From: an uncultured bacterium
GTDB lineage: Bacteria > DUMJ01
Direction of reading: 5' to 3'
Assembly (NCBI GenBank): GCA_937958695.1
Contig: CALGNK010000016.1
Coordinates: forward strand, 1 to 64,000
Length of the DNA stretch: 64,000 nucleotides
Positions 41,747 to 50,494 of this stretch are shown piece after piece; within the stretch, counting starts at the first letter, position 1; every line of letters begins with the position of its first letter. The notes under the pieces are model-generated. The model made no database searches. It worked only from the letters and a program-made list of their open reading frames with translations, and had not been told where the DNA came from. Made by a program: the position numbers and the translations under genes.

Positions 41747-42796
41747 TTGAGGGGCATTGACAGTCTCATATCAAAATATATGGATTATGGAACATTTCCA
41801 GGAGGAGTTTTACTAGTAGGGGTAGATAAAGATATCGTCTTAGAAAAGGCGTATGGTTATAAATCTCTCTACCCTGCAAAAGAGGAAAACTCTACAGATA
41901 CCATATATGACCTAGCAAGCCTTACTAAAGTGGTGGCAACTACACCGGCCATTATGAAACTTCTTGAAGAAGGAGAAGTAAGATTATGGGATCCGGTAAA
42001 GAGATTCCTGCCTGAATTTTCTACTGGAGAAAAACAAAACATAAGAATTTTTCATCTCCTTACCCACACATCGGGACTTCCACCATATTCTAATGCCTGG
42101 AGGTATACCAAAGACCCAATAGAATTAAAGGAAGAATTATTAAAGATAGAACTCTCCTATCAAACAGGGACAAATATCGTATACTCTTGTCTCAATTTTA
42201 TACTTCTAAGATACATCATAGAAAAGATTACAGATCTACCTTTTGATAGATTTGTAAGAGAAGCAATATTTACCTCCTTAGGAATGAATGATACTAGCTT
42301 TCTTCCCAAGGATATCTCAAGAGTAGCTCCTACATGTGAAAGAGATGGTAAGATACTTAGAGGAGAACCAGACGATGAATTAGCTTATTATCAAGGAGGG
42401 ATCAGTGGAAATGCCGGTTTATTTTCTACTGCAAAGGACTTATACATATATGCTAGATCATATATAAATCCAGACTATTATATCTTTTCGCCCTATACGA
42501 TAGAACTTTTCACAAAAGAGCATGTATCCTTTGGTGAAGAAAAGAAGGGATTAGGCTGGATGATAAAAAGTCTTAATTCCTCCTGTGGAGACCTTTTCAG
42601 TGAAAAATCTTTTGGACATACGGGTTTTACAGGAACAAGCCTCTGGATAGACCCAGTTAAAAAGCTTATAGTTATTTTTCTATCAAACAGAACACATTTA
42701 TCTAGAAAGGTAGGAGAATACGATAAGACTTCTGAGATGATAATAGAGTTTCGCCCAAGACTGCATAACCTTATAGTAGCCTCTATATTCAAATAG
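41747..42796 (+). CDS. Serine hydrolase, class C beta-lactamase/esterase family
   Basis: A 349-residue protein of the PF00144 type. The nucleophile motif SLTK (in YDLASLTKVV) is near residue 58. The Tyr motif is YSC (YSCLNF) in place of the usual YxN, and HTGFTG near 290 replaces the KTG box. Conserved LLTHTSGLP and GGISGNAGLFSTAKDL are present. There is no signal peptide, so it acts in the cytoplasm. The start is a TTG with AGAGGG 6 nt upstream. Relatives include esterases, D-amino-acid peptidases and anhydro-sugar enzymes. Neighbouring cell-wall-type catabolic genes make a D-peptide or ester substrate possible. Confidence 0.87.
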   Translation: MRGIDSLISKYMDYGTFPGGVLLVGVDKDIVLEKAYGYKSLYPAKEENSTDTIYDLASLTKVVATTPAIMKLLEEGEVRLWDPVKRFLPEFSTGEKQNIRIFHLLTHTSGLPPYSNAWRYTKDPIELKEELLKIELSYQTGTNIVYSCLNFILLRYIIEKITDLPFDRFVREAIFTSLGMNDTSFLPKDISRVAPTCERDGKILRGEPDDELAYYQGGISGNAGLFSTAKDLYIYARSYINPDYYIFSPYTIELFTKEHVSFGEEKKGLGWMIKSLNSSCGDLFSEKSFGHTGFTGTSLWIDPVKKLIVIFLSNRTHLSRKVGEYDKTSEMIIEFRPRLHNLIVASIFK

Positions 42797-42825
42797 TCAG
42801 GCAAGATTACTAAGCCTTGCCTGAC
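42796..42825. terminator. Bidirectional hairpin between convergent genes
   Basis: GTCAGGCAAG (42796-42805) pairs perfectly with CTTGCCTGAC (42816-42825) around a 10-nt loop. It begins at the last base of the serine hydrolase stop and lies just before the end of the convergent oxidoreductase gene. The flanks are AT-rich but not true T tracts. Confidence 0.65.
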
Positions 42826-42834
42826 ATAAATCCA

Positions 42835-43869
42835 TTATAGTGTATCTAGATAAATTTCTCTTCTTTCTCTACTAGACTTATATATGGCAAGTATTATCTT
42901 TAAAGCCTTTTTCCCCTCTTCTCCAGGTATTAGTGGGTCTCGGTTATTCTTTATAGCATCTATCATATCCTGTATTAAGAGCATATGACCTATGTAGCCT
43001 ACCGCTCTAGGGTCAGAAGCAGTACTACCTACTGTTAGATCATGCTCTAGCTTAAGCTCTACTCCTGGAACTTCCCATCTAGCTATCTTCTCACCATCTA
43101 CTAAAATACTACCATCAACACCGTGAAATTCTAATCTGTGATCAAATCCAGGAACTACAGATGTTGTTCCCTCAATAACTCCTATAGCACCATTCTTATA
43201 CTCAAGGACAGATACTGCGGTATCTTCCACCTCTATCCTTCTAGCCAAAGTCCTAGTATAGGCAAATACAGACCCTACTTCTCCCATAATCCATTGCATA
43301 AGGTCTATACAGTGAATACCTTGGTTCATTAATGCCCCACCACCATCTAGAGCCAAAGTTCCTCTCCAATCTCCACTGTCATAATAAGCCTGACTCCTAA
43401 AGTACTTCATATAGGCATCACCAAGAATTAACTTACCTATAGCGCCCTGTGATACAACCTCTTTTATCTTCTTAAATACGTTCTGAGTCCTTCGCTGGAA
43501 GATACAGGCAAGTTTTCTTTTATACTCCTTACTAGCAGATATCATCGCGTCTGCCTGATCCAATGTTATAGCCATAGGTTTTTCTGTTATCACATGCTTA
43601 CCTCTTTTCATTGCCTCTATAGCCATCTCAGGGTGTAATCCACTAGGCGTGCATATATTTACTATGTCTATATCTGGTCTATCTAACATCTCTCTATAGT
43701 CTAAATACCAATCACAGTTATACCTTTGAGCAAAGCTCCTAGCCCTTTCTTCAACAACGTCTGCTACCGCTACTAATTTCGCATTTGGTGTATGAACTAT
43801 CCCCTCCGCATGGTTGGGAGCTATAACACCACATCCTATAATAGCAAAGTTAAAGATCTTATCTTCCAT
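42835..43869 (-). CDS. Gfo/Idh/MocA-family oxidoreductase (4 of 5)
   Basis: A 344-residue dehydrogenase with a canonical Rossmann start (FAIIGCGVIAPNHAEGI), NICTPSGLHPEMAIEAMKRGKHVITEKPMAI and GGGALMNQGIHCIDLMQWIMG (catalytic region with Gln-Gly-His). It resembles the UDP-GlcNAc-type and inositol-type oxidoreductases that often pair with a DegT aminotransferase, which is exactly its neighbour upstream (11 nt). GGAGGGGAAG precedes the ATG. Together the two could make or break a 3-amino sugar or a 3-keto sugar. Confidence 0.9.
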   Translation of the reverse strand: MEDKIFNFAIIGCGVIAPNHAEGIVHTPNAKLVAVADVVEERARSFAQRYNCDWYLDYREMLDRPDIDIVNICTPSGLHPEMAIEAMKRGKHVITEKPMAITLDQADAMISASKEYKRKLACIFQRRTQNVFKKIKEVVSQGAIGKLILGDAYMKYFRSQAYYDSGDWRGTLALDGGGALMNQGIHCIDLMQWIMGEVGSVFAYTRTLARRIEVEDTAVSVLEYKNGAIGVIEGTTSVVPGFDHRLEFHGVDGSILVDGEKIARWEVPGVELKLEHDLTVGSTASDPRAVGYIGHMLLIQDMIDAIKNNRDPLIPGEEGKKALKIILAIYKSSRERREIYLDTL

Positions 43870-43880
43870 TTCTTCCCCTC

Positions 43881-45089
43881 CTATAGAGAATACTCCTCTT
43901 CAACCTTCTTGAACACCTCTATTGTATAATTTATCTCTCTTTCTGTCCATCCTTCATGAAGATAAAGGGTCATATGGTCAGCCAGTGCCTTCTCCGCATT
44001 TGGGCAACAATTTGTATAGTCTATCTCTCTTACCCCTGGCATAGACCAAGGATATTGAGATGTTCCATAGGTAACCCTATTCTTTATCCAGTACTGATTA
44101 TAGATAGGAACTACATAGTGTGCCCCTATAGGTAATCCATATTCAGCTAAAACCTTAGCGGTTTCTACTTTATCTATTCTCATATACTCTTTGTTAAACT
44201 TGATAAAGGCAAACCAAGGGTTTGGTTCAGCGTCATCTATAAACTTCCATAATCTAAATAACTTTAGTCCAGATAACCCTTCTCTTAATCTCTCAACTAC
44301 CCACTGTCTCTTACTCTTTATATCTGCAAGCTTTGTAAGCTGAACCCTACCTATAGCAGCCTGAAGCTCAGTCATTCTATAATTTAAACCCAAGAATAGA
44401 TTTGTTGTCTCCGTAGAATTAAAAGGTTTTCCTCTATCTGAGAACCTCTTGGTATTCCAGTATAATTCTTCATTATTTGTTATAACCATGCCACCTTGTC
44501 CGCCAGCATTCATATGCTTCCCAGCCATAAGGCTAAAAGCAGATATATCGCCAAATGTTCCAACATACCTACCTTTATACTTTGCACCATGTGCCTGTGC
44601 ACAATCTTCTATTAAATACAAATTATACCTCTTGGCTATGTCTACTATAGGATCCATATCGCATGGTTGACCAGCTAGATGAACAACAATAATCGCCTTT
44701 GTCTTTTCAGTGATATTTTTCTCTATAGATTCAGGAGAGAGGTTGAGCGTTTCATAATCAACATCTGCGAATATCGGAATGCAATTCTGCATAAGGATAG
44801 GGGCAACAGTTCCAGGATCAGTGATAGGGGTAGTTATGATCTCGCTACCCGGTTCAAGTCTTAGAGCACCAATTGCAGAATGAATAGCAGCGGTCCCTGA
44901 ACTTACAGCAGCTGCAAACTTTACTCCAAAATAGTCAGCAAATTCTCTCTCATAAGAGGCAACCTCAGGTCCCTTTCCATAGAGGTCTATCGCCTCAGGA
45001 CCAGTCATCGTCTTCTCTACTATCCTAAGGATAGCCTCTTTCTCCCTTTCATCAAATATGATTCTTGGTGGAAAAGTTATCCTTTCCAT
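43881..45089 (-). CDS. DegT/DnrJ/EryC1/StrS-family aminotransferase (1 of 2)
   Basis: PLP-dependent sugar aminotransferase of 402 residues. Landmarks are SSGTAAIHSAIGAL (phosphate-binding), VVHLAGQPCDMDPIVDIA, LIEDCAQAHGAKYKGRYVG and the PLP lysine in SLMAGKHMNAGGQGGM. The GLNYRMTELQAAIGRVQL segment is normal. GGAGGAATAAAA precedes the ATG. It sits between the glycosyl-hydrolase-like gene (2 nt gap) and a Gfo/Idh oxidoreductase. A second family member is encoded at 50495 on the opposite strand. Confidence 0.92.
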   Translation of the reverse strand: MERITFPPRIIFDEREKEAILRIVEKTMTGPEAIDLYGKGPEVASYEREFADYFGVKFAAAVSSGTAAIHSAIGALRLEPGSEIITTPITDPGTVAPILMQNCIPIFADVDYETLNLSPESIEKNITEKTKAIIVVHLAGQPCDMDPIVDIAKRYNLYLIEDCAQAHGAKYKGRYVGTFGDISAFSLMAGKHMNAGGQGGMVITNNEELYWNTKRFSDRGKPFNSTETTNLFLGLNYRMTELQAAIGRVQLTKLADIKSKRQWVVERLREGLSGLKLFRLWKFIDDAEPNPWFAFIKFNKEYMRIDKVETAKVLAEYGLPIGAHYVVPIYNQYWIKNRVTYGTSQYPWSMPGVREIDYTNCCPNAEKALADHMTLYLHEGWTEREINYTIEVFKKVEEEYSL

Positions 45090-45091
45090 TT

Positions 45092-47260
45092 TTATTCCTC
45101 CTCTAATACAATAATATCAAACTCCTTCAATATAGGCACTGTAAAATTGACACCGTTATTATTTTTAAAATCTATATAATTCTCGTTACTCACTGAATAG
45201 ATGCTCTTTATAGAGATATTCTTAATCGATATCTCTATATTATTTACAGGGTTAATATAACTAAGTGGTCTTTGCATATCACCAGTATTATTCACCAAGA
45301 ATAGTATAATCCTACTTTTATCCTTCTGTCTATAAAGCTCAGCCTCTAAAGTAGGTGGAGCCAAAACCTTTATTATCGGTTCTCTTAGATAATTAATGCT
45401 AGCACTTATTAACTGTTCTTGTGTCCCGATCCTATCAGACCCATAGAATGCCCCTATAGGGAATGCAAAATAGAGTACTTTACCTTTTCCATAGCTATTA
45501 ATTATAACCGCTGGAAAATTGCTCTCGCCCTTAAGAGGTGTGTATACCCTTTCTAAAGGATTCATAAAAAGAAACGGGGTATATGTCCTTTCTAGTGGTT
45601 TTACCTTTAAGGCATAAGGGGATCTTTCTATAAGATTTCCCTTATCAAAGCCAAAAATGTCTTCCTTAGCTATTATATAGTTCTCACCTCTTACAGCAGG
45701 AAATGCCCCTTCTATATCTTTAATACCTAAAAGTCTTAATCTCTCTTCTATAAATCTTAGTTCTCCTTTTTCACTATACAATCCGGCATCAAAAGAAGTT
45801 ATTAGAGAACCACCATCCTTTACAAAATCTTCTATTACCTGCCACTGTTCATCGCTTAAGCAAGCAAAATCTGGTATTATAAGGATCTTATACTTTGATA
45901 ACTTCTCTAATAATATGTCTTCATCTAGTACAATATCGAACATTATATGACTCCTAGTTAATGCGGTAAAATAACCTTCATAGGAAAAACTCATTAGATT
46001 TTCACAGATTAGCTTTCTTTTGCTCCAATCTACTACAGTCTTACCAGTTCCTAAGTCAACTATAAGGTCCTGCTCCTTACCACTACCTAGATCTTTGTAT
46101 AGTTCAGTAATGGCTGATATATAATATCTACTAGTCTGAGATGAAAAGAGCAAAGCGGTGTCTGAGATAGATTCTAAATCTTTTAGATAATCTTCATTCT
46201 TCTCCAAAAATCCTAACGTCTCATTCAATGGTTTACATCCTTCTGGCTTATACTCGTGTCTATACGTAGAACCACCTATCCATATACTCCCATTACAACT
46301 TACCGCCTGATATACAGATAGTTTTATCTCTTCAGGAGGTAAAAATGTATAGTGCCAGGCACCCATACAGTAGTGAAAAGCAGTTACTGCAGGTATCCCT
46401 GTAGCCCTTAGATACTTCGTAGTCATAGCAGATTGATAAAGGTTTATCCTACCAGAGGATGGATGGAAGAATGCCTCAGCCAGAGAGAAATTTTGATATC
46501 TAGATAACCTCTTTGCATCCCTAGCAACCCTCCAGCTCCCAGGTTGCCATGAACCGGCGTTCAAGAATATAACACCTTCAGGATTTATTCTAAGAACAAC
46601 CTCTTGTGCATCCTTCAAGAAGTCAGCCATAGAGTCTTCTCTAAATTCAATAAATGCCTTCCATAGAGGGTCCTGCCAATCCTCCTTTGGTATTTCACTA
46701 CCATATCTCTCCTTAAACTTTTTCTGACAAGATTCACAGTAACAACAGTCAGGATATACAACTGGACCATCTAAGAATATCCCATCAACTCCCGTCTTCA
46801 TCGTCTCTTCCATCAATTTGAAAGCCCAATCTCTCCAAGGGGAGTTTACACAAAAGGTAGTTCCATTACCATAGAGAGGATGAACTATACCGTAAGGTTC
46901 TCCATTGGACATTATCTTCTCCCATCCTGGATGAGCATCGGCAAATTCATAGCTAAACCAGTGCATATTTAGATAGACCAGTAATCTTATCCCATATTTT
47001 CTAGCGTATGAAAGATATGTTCTAAGAGAATCGAAATCCTCAAACCCAGGATATCTATCAAAACCTTCAGCATAAAATGTAACTAGATAACCTAGACCAG
47101 GAGAAACACCCGGAGTCCCTACTATCCATTCGCAGTTTATATGAAGTTTTCCTTTTTTCATTCGCACAAGAGTATCTATGTTTTCATTCTTTATCCTTGA
47201 AAAGTCGTCTATATAATCCCATCTCATCATCCTTAAAGGTCTTTTCCACCAATAAGCCAT
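45092..47260 (-). CDS. Glycoside-hydrolase-like protein with beta-galactosidase-type trimerisation domain (GHL6-like)
   Basis: A 722-residue cytoplasmic protein. The first 330 residues form a TIM-barrel-like domain (LLVYLNMHWFSYEFADAHPGWE, GVDGIFLDGPVVYPDCCYC, CESCQKKFKERYG) typical of hypothetical glycosyl hydrolases of the GHL6/GH42-like group. Residues 430-620 resemble the GH42 trimerisation (flavodoxin-like) domain: YKILIIPDFACLSDEQWQVIEDFVKDGGSLITSFD, then GKGKVLYFAFPIGAFYG. A small beta-sandwich ends the protein. A DGxxxDGP Asp in the barrel may be catalytic. I start at the ATG at 47260 (GGAGGT 5 nt upstream); the frame is open to 47317. Confidence 0.82.
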   Translation of the reverse strand: MAYWWKRPLRMMRWDYIDDFSRIKNENIDTLVRMKKGKLHINCEWIVGTPGVSPGLGYLVTFYAEGFDRYPGFEDFDSLRTYLSYARKYGIRLLVYLNMHWFSYEFADAHPGWEKIMSNGEPYGIVHPLYGNGTTFCVNSPWRDWAFKLMEETMKTGVDGIFLDGPVVYPDCCYCESCQKKFKERYGSEIPKEDWQDPLWKAFIEFREDSMADFLKDAQEVVLRINPEGVIFLNAGSWQPGSWRVARDAKRLSRYQNFSLAEAFFHPSSGRINLYQSAMTTKYLRATGIPAVTAFHYCMGAWHYTFLPPEEIKLSVYQAVSCNGSIWIGGSTYRHEYKPEGCKPLNETLGFLEKNEDYLKDLESISDTALLFSSQTSRYYISAITELYKDLGSGKEQDLIVDLGTGKTVVDWSKRKLICENLMSFSYEGYFTALTRSHIMFDIVLDEDILLEKLSKYKILIIPDFACLSDEQWQVIEDFVKDGGSLITSFDAGLYSEKGELRFIEERLRLLGIKDIEGAFPAVRGENYIIAKEDIFGFDKGNLIERSPYALKVKPLERTYTPFLFMNPLERVYTPLKGESNFPAVIINSYGKGKVLYFAFPIGAFYGSDRIGTQEQLISASINYLREPIIKVLAPPTLEAELYRQKDKSRIILFLVNNTGDMQRPLSYINPVNNIEISIKNISIKSIYSVSNENYIDFKNNNGVNFTVPILKEFDIIVLEEE

Positions 47261-47288
47261 AGCAACCTCCATTTTTAAATTTATAGTT

Positions 47289-47317
47289 ATAATAACACTA
47301 TACAAACATGAAGTCAA
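47289..47317 (-). promoter_or_regulatory. Promoter of the minus-strand hydrolase-aminotransferase-oxidoreductase operon
   Basis: On the minus strand TTGACT (47312-47317) and TATTAT (47289-47294) are separated by 17 bp, about 29 bp before the ATG at 47260. Confidence 0.65.
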
Positions 47318-47349
47318 TTTTTAAATTGCTCAGAAATTTTAAAGGCTAC

Positions 47350-47377
47350 TTGACTTTTGATTTGACATCGGTATAAT
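47350..47377 (+). promoter_or_regulatory. Promoter of the plus-strand dppA-led operon
   Basis: TTGACT (47350-47355), 16 bp and TATAAT (47372-47377) lie about 35 bp before the ATG at 47412. It is back-to-back with the minus-strand promoter at 47289-47317, so a single regulator bound between them could control both catabolic operons. Confidence 0.7.
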
Positions 47378-47411
47378 TCTTATATAAATTTAATAATTCA
47401 GGAGGTATATT

Positions 47412-48212
47412 ATGAGATTCCATATTTCAACAGACCTAGAAGGGGTAGAGGGTGTTGTCCTTCCAGTTCAGACTGAATCTGGTAATCCTATGTATGAAAG
47501 GGCAAGAAGACTTCTCACTAGGGAAGTAAATATAGTAGTTCAAACCCTGAATGAACTTGGGATAGAAGAGATAATTGTTTTAGATGGGCATGGTGCTAAT
47601 CAGGCTTATAATCTAGTCTATGAAGAGCTTGTAGATGGTGCAAAGTATATTATGGGGTCTCCCTGGCCCGATTATCTGACGATGCTTACCTCAGATTTTG
47701 ACGGTCTAATGCTTATAGGAGCCCATGCTATGGCAGGGACAAAAGGTTCTGTTCTAGACCATACAATGTCATCTATTTCATGGAGAGGCGCATACATTAA
47801 TGATATTCCGGTAGGGGAGATAGGTATGTGTGCATTTTATGCCGGATCTCTAGGTGTCCCTCTAGTCTTTGTTTCTGGAGATGACAAGGCTTGCTTAGAG
47901 GCAAAGAATCTAGTAAGTGATGTGGAAGTAGCAATAACTAAATATGGACTTACTAGGACATCTGCAGTTATGCTTCCCCAAACTACGGTAGAAAACAATA
48001 TAAAATCTGCGTTAAAAAGAGCAGTAGAGAAATGTAAGATTATAAAACCATTAACGATTGATGGACCTGTAAGTTTCAAGATAGAATTTCTCTTAGCAGA
48101 GCATGCACAGAGGTATTGGAATAAAGAGGGTGCTAAACTCTTAGACGCTCGAACAGTAGTCTTTACTGGAAAGGATGCAAGAGATGCTATAGAAAGGTGG
48201 TTATCAACATGA
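47412..48212 (+). CDS. dppA: M55-family D-aminopeptidase DppA
   Basis: Zinc peptidase of 266 residues that forms a self-compartmentalising decamer and releases D-amino acids from peptides. The zinc ligands are visible in ISTDLEGVEG (Asp and Glu), VLDGHGANQ (His), LIGAHAMAG (His) and the nearby LDHTMS. GGAGGT precedes the ATG. In Bacillus subtilis dppA leads the operon of a dipeptide transporter. Here a complete Dpp/Opp transporter lies 7 kb downstream on the same strand, with catabolic genes between. Confidence 0.93.
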   Translation: MRFHISTDLEGVEGVVLPVQTESGNPMYERARRLLTREVNIVVQTLNELGIEEIIVLDGHGANQAYNLVYEELVDGAKYIMGSPWPDYLTMLTSDFDGLMLIGAHAMAGTKGSVLDHTMSSISWRGAYINDIPVGEIGMCAFYAGSLGVPLVFVSGDDKACLEAKNLVSDVEVAITKYGLTRTSAVMLPQTTVENNIKSALKRAVEKCKIIKPLTIDGPVSFKIEFLLAEHAQRYWNKEGAKLLDARTVVFTGKDARDAIERWLST

Positions 48213-48931
48213 AGATAGTAGATGCAAATACTAGTTTTGGTTTTTATCCTTATAGAAAGGCGGATACATCATTAGAAACTCTAAAAACTATCCTAAAATC
48301 TTATCAGGCTAGAGGGTTTACACTATCATTAAAAGGGATATTCTACGATGCGATAGAGGGTAATGAAGAGACCCTTACTTTAATAGAGAGAGAAGATGGT
48401 TTATACCCGATCGCTACCTATGACCCTAGGGCTTATCCAAAAGATATAGAATATATAGAGAATCTAAAAGCAAAAGGATTTTTGGCTATTGCCTTTTTCC
48501 CAAGATTACAAGGCTGGATGATAGACTTTGCGCCATTTAGAGATGTTGTTGATATCTTAAGCAATGAAAATCTACCTATCATTATTCATACATCTGGATA
48601 TGGAGAGCTTACAAAGATTTCATCTATAGCAAGAGAGGTAAAAAATCCATTTATAATAGTAGGATCCAATTATAGTAATCTTTCAGAGGTTATTTCGGTT
48701 ATAAAAAAATTAGAAAACATATATATAGAGTCCCATCTCCTCAATAGTCCAGATGCCTTAGAATATTTAAAGAGGTATGCTAGTCTTGACCGAATTATTT
48801 TTGGTTCAGGGGCACCTTTACTTTCATTTGAGACCGCTTTAAATATAATATTAAAAAGCACTCTTTCTGAAGATGAGAAGGAAAATATTTTGAGTAAAAA
48901 TCTTGAAGTGATGCTAGGAGTGAAACTATGA
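48209..48931 (+). CDS. Amidohydrolase-fold protein lacking the metal site
   Basis: A 240-residue protein homologous to the next gene but without its metal ligands. The opening VDANTSFGFYPYRK replaces VDVHCHFGSWPF, so the HxH motif is gone. IIVGSNYSN replaces FIMGHTGGD, and IIFGSGAPL replaces VLFGTDFTL, losing the catalytic Asp. One His is kept in IIIHTSG. It is therefore probably a non-catalytic partner of the downstream enzyme or has a metal-independent activity. I use the ATG at 48209 (ATGA overlap with dppA, GGTGG upstream). A GTG four codons earlier is possible. Confidence 0.82.
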   Translation: MKIVDANTSFGFYPYRKADTSLETLKTILKSYQARGFTLSLKGIFYDAIEGNEETLTLIEREDGLYPIATYDPRAYPKDIEYIENLKAKGFLAIAFFPRLQGWMIDFAPFRDVVDILSNENLPIIIHTSGYGELTKISSIAREVKNPFIIVGSNYSNLSEVISVIKKLENIYIESHLLNSPDALEYLKRYASLDRIIFGSGAPLLSFETALNIILKSTLSEDEKENILSKNLEVMLGVKL

Positions 48932-49665
48932 TTATAGATGTTCACTGCCACTTTGGTTCTTGGCCCTTTGCAATGGATAACTTTGGGGTAGATAGAATAA
49001 AGGAGTACCTTGACAGATTCAATGTAACAAAGGCTATATTTTCTTCATCTAAAGCCATAGTGTATGATTTTAGAGAGGGAAATAGAGAGTTGATAGAACT
49101 TCTAGAAAAGGATGATAGACTCTATGGATATCTAGTTCTAAATCCAAACTATCTAGAAGAATCTATAGAAGAGGTAAATAGATATTTGGATAATGAAAAG
49201 ATTGTTGGTATAAAATTACATCCAGCTTACTCTAGAGTCAGTATAGATGACGAGAAGACAAAAAAGATAATAGAACATTTCTTAGACACAAAGCTTATAT
49301 ATCTTATACACACCTGGGGAATCCCTATGGCTATTCAGCTTACTAAAATAGCAAGACAATTCCCCAATGTGAGGTTTATTATGGGTCATACAGGTGGAGA
49401 TGTCTGGTATGACTGTCTTGATATAGTAAAACCTTATCCGAATATATATGTTGAGCCCTGCTCTAGCTATGCAGATAGAGATAAACTTAGAATAAGTATA
49501 GATACTGTTGGTATAGAGAGGGTTCTATTTGGAACAGACTTCACTCTAATAAATCCTTCCTTTGTCACTGGGATGGTAGAGTGTAGTGGGCTTACAGAAG
49601 AAGAAAAGGCTCGTATTTATTATAAAAATTCAATAAAACTTTTAGAAGGAGGTAAAAATGCCTAA
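48928..49665 (+). CDS. Metal-dependent amidohydrolase (amidohydrolase 2 family)
   Basis: A 245-residue TIM-barrel hydrolase or decarboxylase. Metal ligands HxH are in IIDVHCHFG near the N-terminus. KLHPAYS, LIHTWG, FIMGHTGG and LFGTDF supply the remaining His and Asp residues. Relatives act on lactones, ureido compounds or aromatic carboxylates, so the substrate is undefined. It starts with an ATGA overlap with the degenerate paralogue and overlaps the next gene by 8 nt. Confidence 0.9.
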   Translation: MIIDVHCHFGSWPFAMDNFGVDRIKEYLDRFNVTKAIFSSSKAIVYDFREGNRELIELLEKDDRLYGYLVLNPNYLEESIEEVNRYLDNEKIVGIKLHPAYSRVSIDDEKTKKIIEHFLDTKLIYLIHTWGIPMAIQLTKIARQFPNVRFIMGHTGGDVWYDCLDIVKPYPNIYVEPCSSYADRDKLRISIDTVGIERVLFGTDFTLINPSFVTGMVECSGLTEEEKARIYYKNSIKLLEGGKNA

Positions 49666-50491
49666 GATAGGAGCATTAGGTCTATCAATGGGGAGATACA
49701 CATTTGAGGAATTCTTAGAATACGCTAGTTCTACAGGTTTTGATGGTATAGAGATATCTACCTCACCAGGTGTACACAAGAATAGCCTTCCATTAACATT
49801 CGAAAATGTTCCAAAGGTAAAAGAACTATTAGAGAAATATAAACTAGAAGCATTCGCAGTATCAGGCTATAATGATTTTGTCCAAAAAGACATAACAGAA
49901 CTGACTAAACAGATTGAGAAGTTAGAAAATACCTGTAAACTGGCAAAAGAGTTTTCTGCCAAGGTAGTTAGAGCTTTTGGTGGTGAACCAAAGGAGGGCA
50001 TAAACAGAAAGGATGCTATAAAACTTATAATTGAAGGCTTTAAAGAGATGGTAAAAAGGGCAGAAAGTCTTGGAATAATCTTAGGTCTAGAGAATCATGG
50101 AGAACTTACTAACGATGCCAGGGTAGAGCTAGAAATACTAGAAGCTGTAGGTTCTAATTATTTAAGACTTACAGTAGATACGTCAAACTATTACTGGTAT
50201 GGGAATAGCCTAAAAGATGTAGAAGAGTTCTTAAAAATGGTTGCTCCCTACACTGTCCACACACATCTGAAGAATGGAAGTACAAAGAATGGGATAAAGG
50301 ATAAGTATATCTCGCTAGCCCTTGGAGAGGGCGAGATAAATTTAAAGATATTTTTAGAAGAGCTTAAAAAGAACGGCTATAAGAATCCTCTCTGTATAGA
50401 GTATGAGGGGCTTGAAGACCCTAAGATTGGCCTAAAGAAGGGCTTAGACTGGTTAAGAAATACATTAAAAGAGATTGGATGGGAGGGTTAG
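49658..50491 (+). CDS. Sugar phosphate isomerase/epimerase (xylose isomerase-like TIM barrel)
   Basis: A 277-residue AP-endonuclease-2-fold protein. Typical elements are GFDGIEISTSPGVH, LGLENHGELTND (metal Glu), LTVDTSNYYWYG (metal Asp), VHTHLKNG (His) and CIEYEGLEDP (metal Glu). These are the residues of sugar 3-epimerases and inosose dehydratases. AGGAGGT precedes the ATG. Its neighbours (DegT aminotransferase, MFS transporter, Gfo/Idh oxidoreductase) suggest catabolism of an unusual sugar or cyclitol. Confidence 0.9.
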   Translation: MPKIGALGLSMGRYTFEEFLEYASSTGFDGIEISTSPGVHKNSLPLTFENVPKVKELLEKYKLEAFAVSGYNDFVQKDITELTKQIEKLENTCKLAKEFSAKVVRAFGGEPKEGINRKDAIKLIIEGFKEMVKRAESLGIILGLENHGELTNDARVELEILEAVGSNYLRLTVDTSNYYWYGNSLKDVEEFLKMVAPYTVHTHLKNGSTKNGIKDKYISLALGEGEINLKIFLEELKKNGYKNPLCIEYEGLEDPKIGLKKGLDWLRNTLKEIGWEG

Positions 50492-50494
50492 AAG

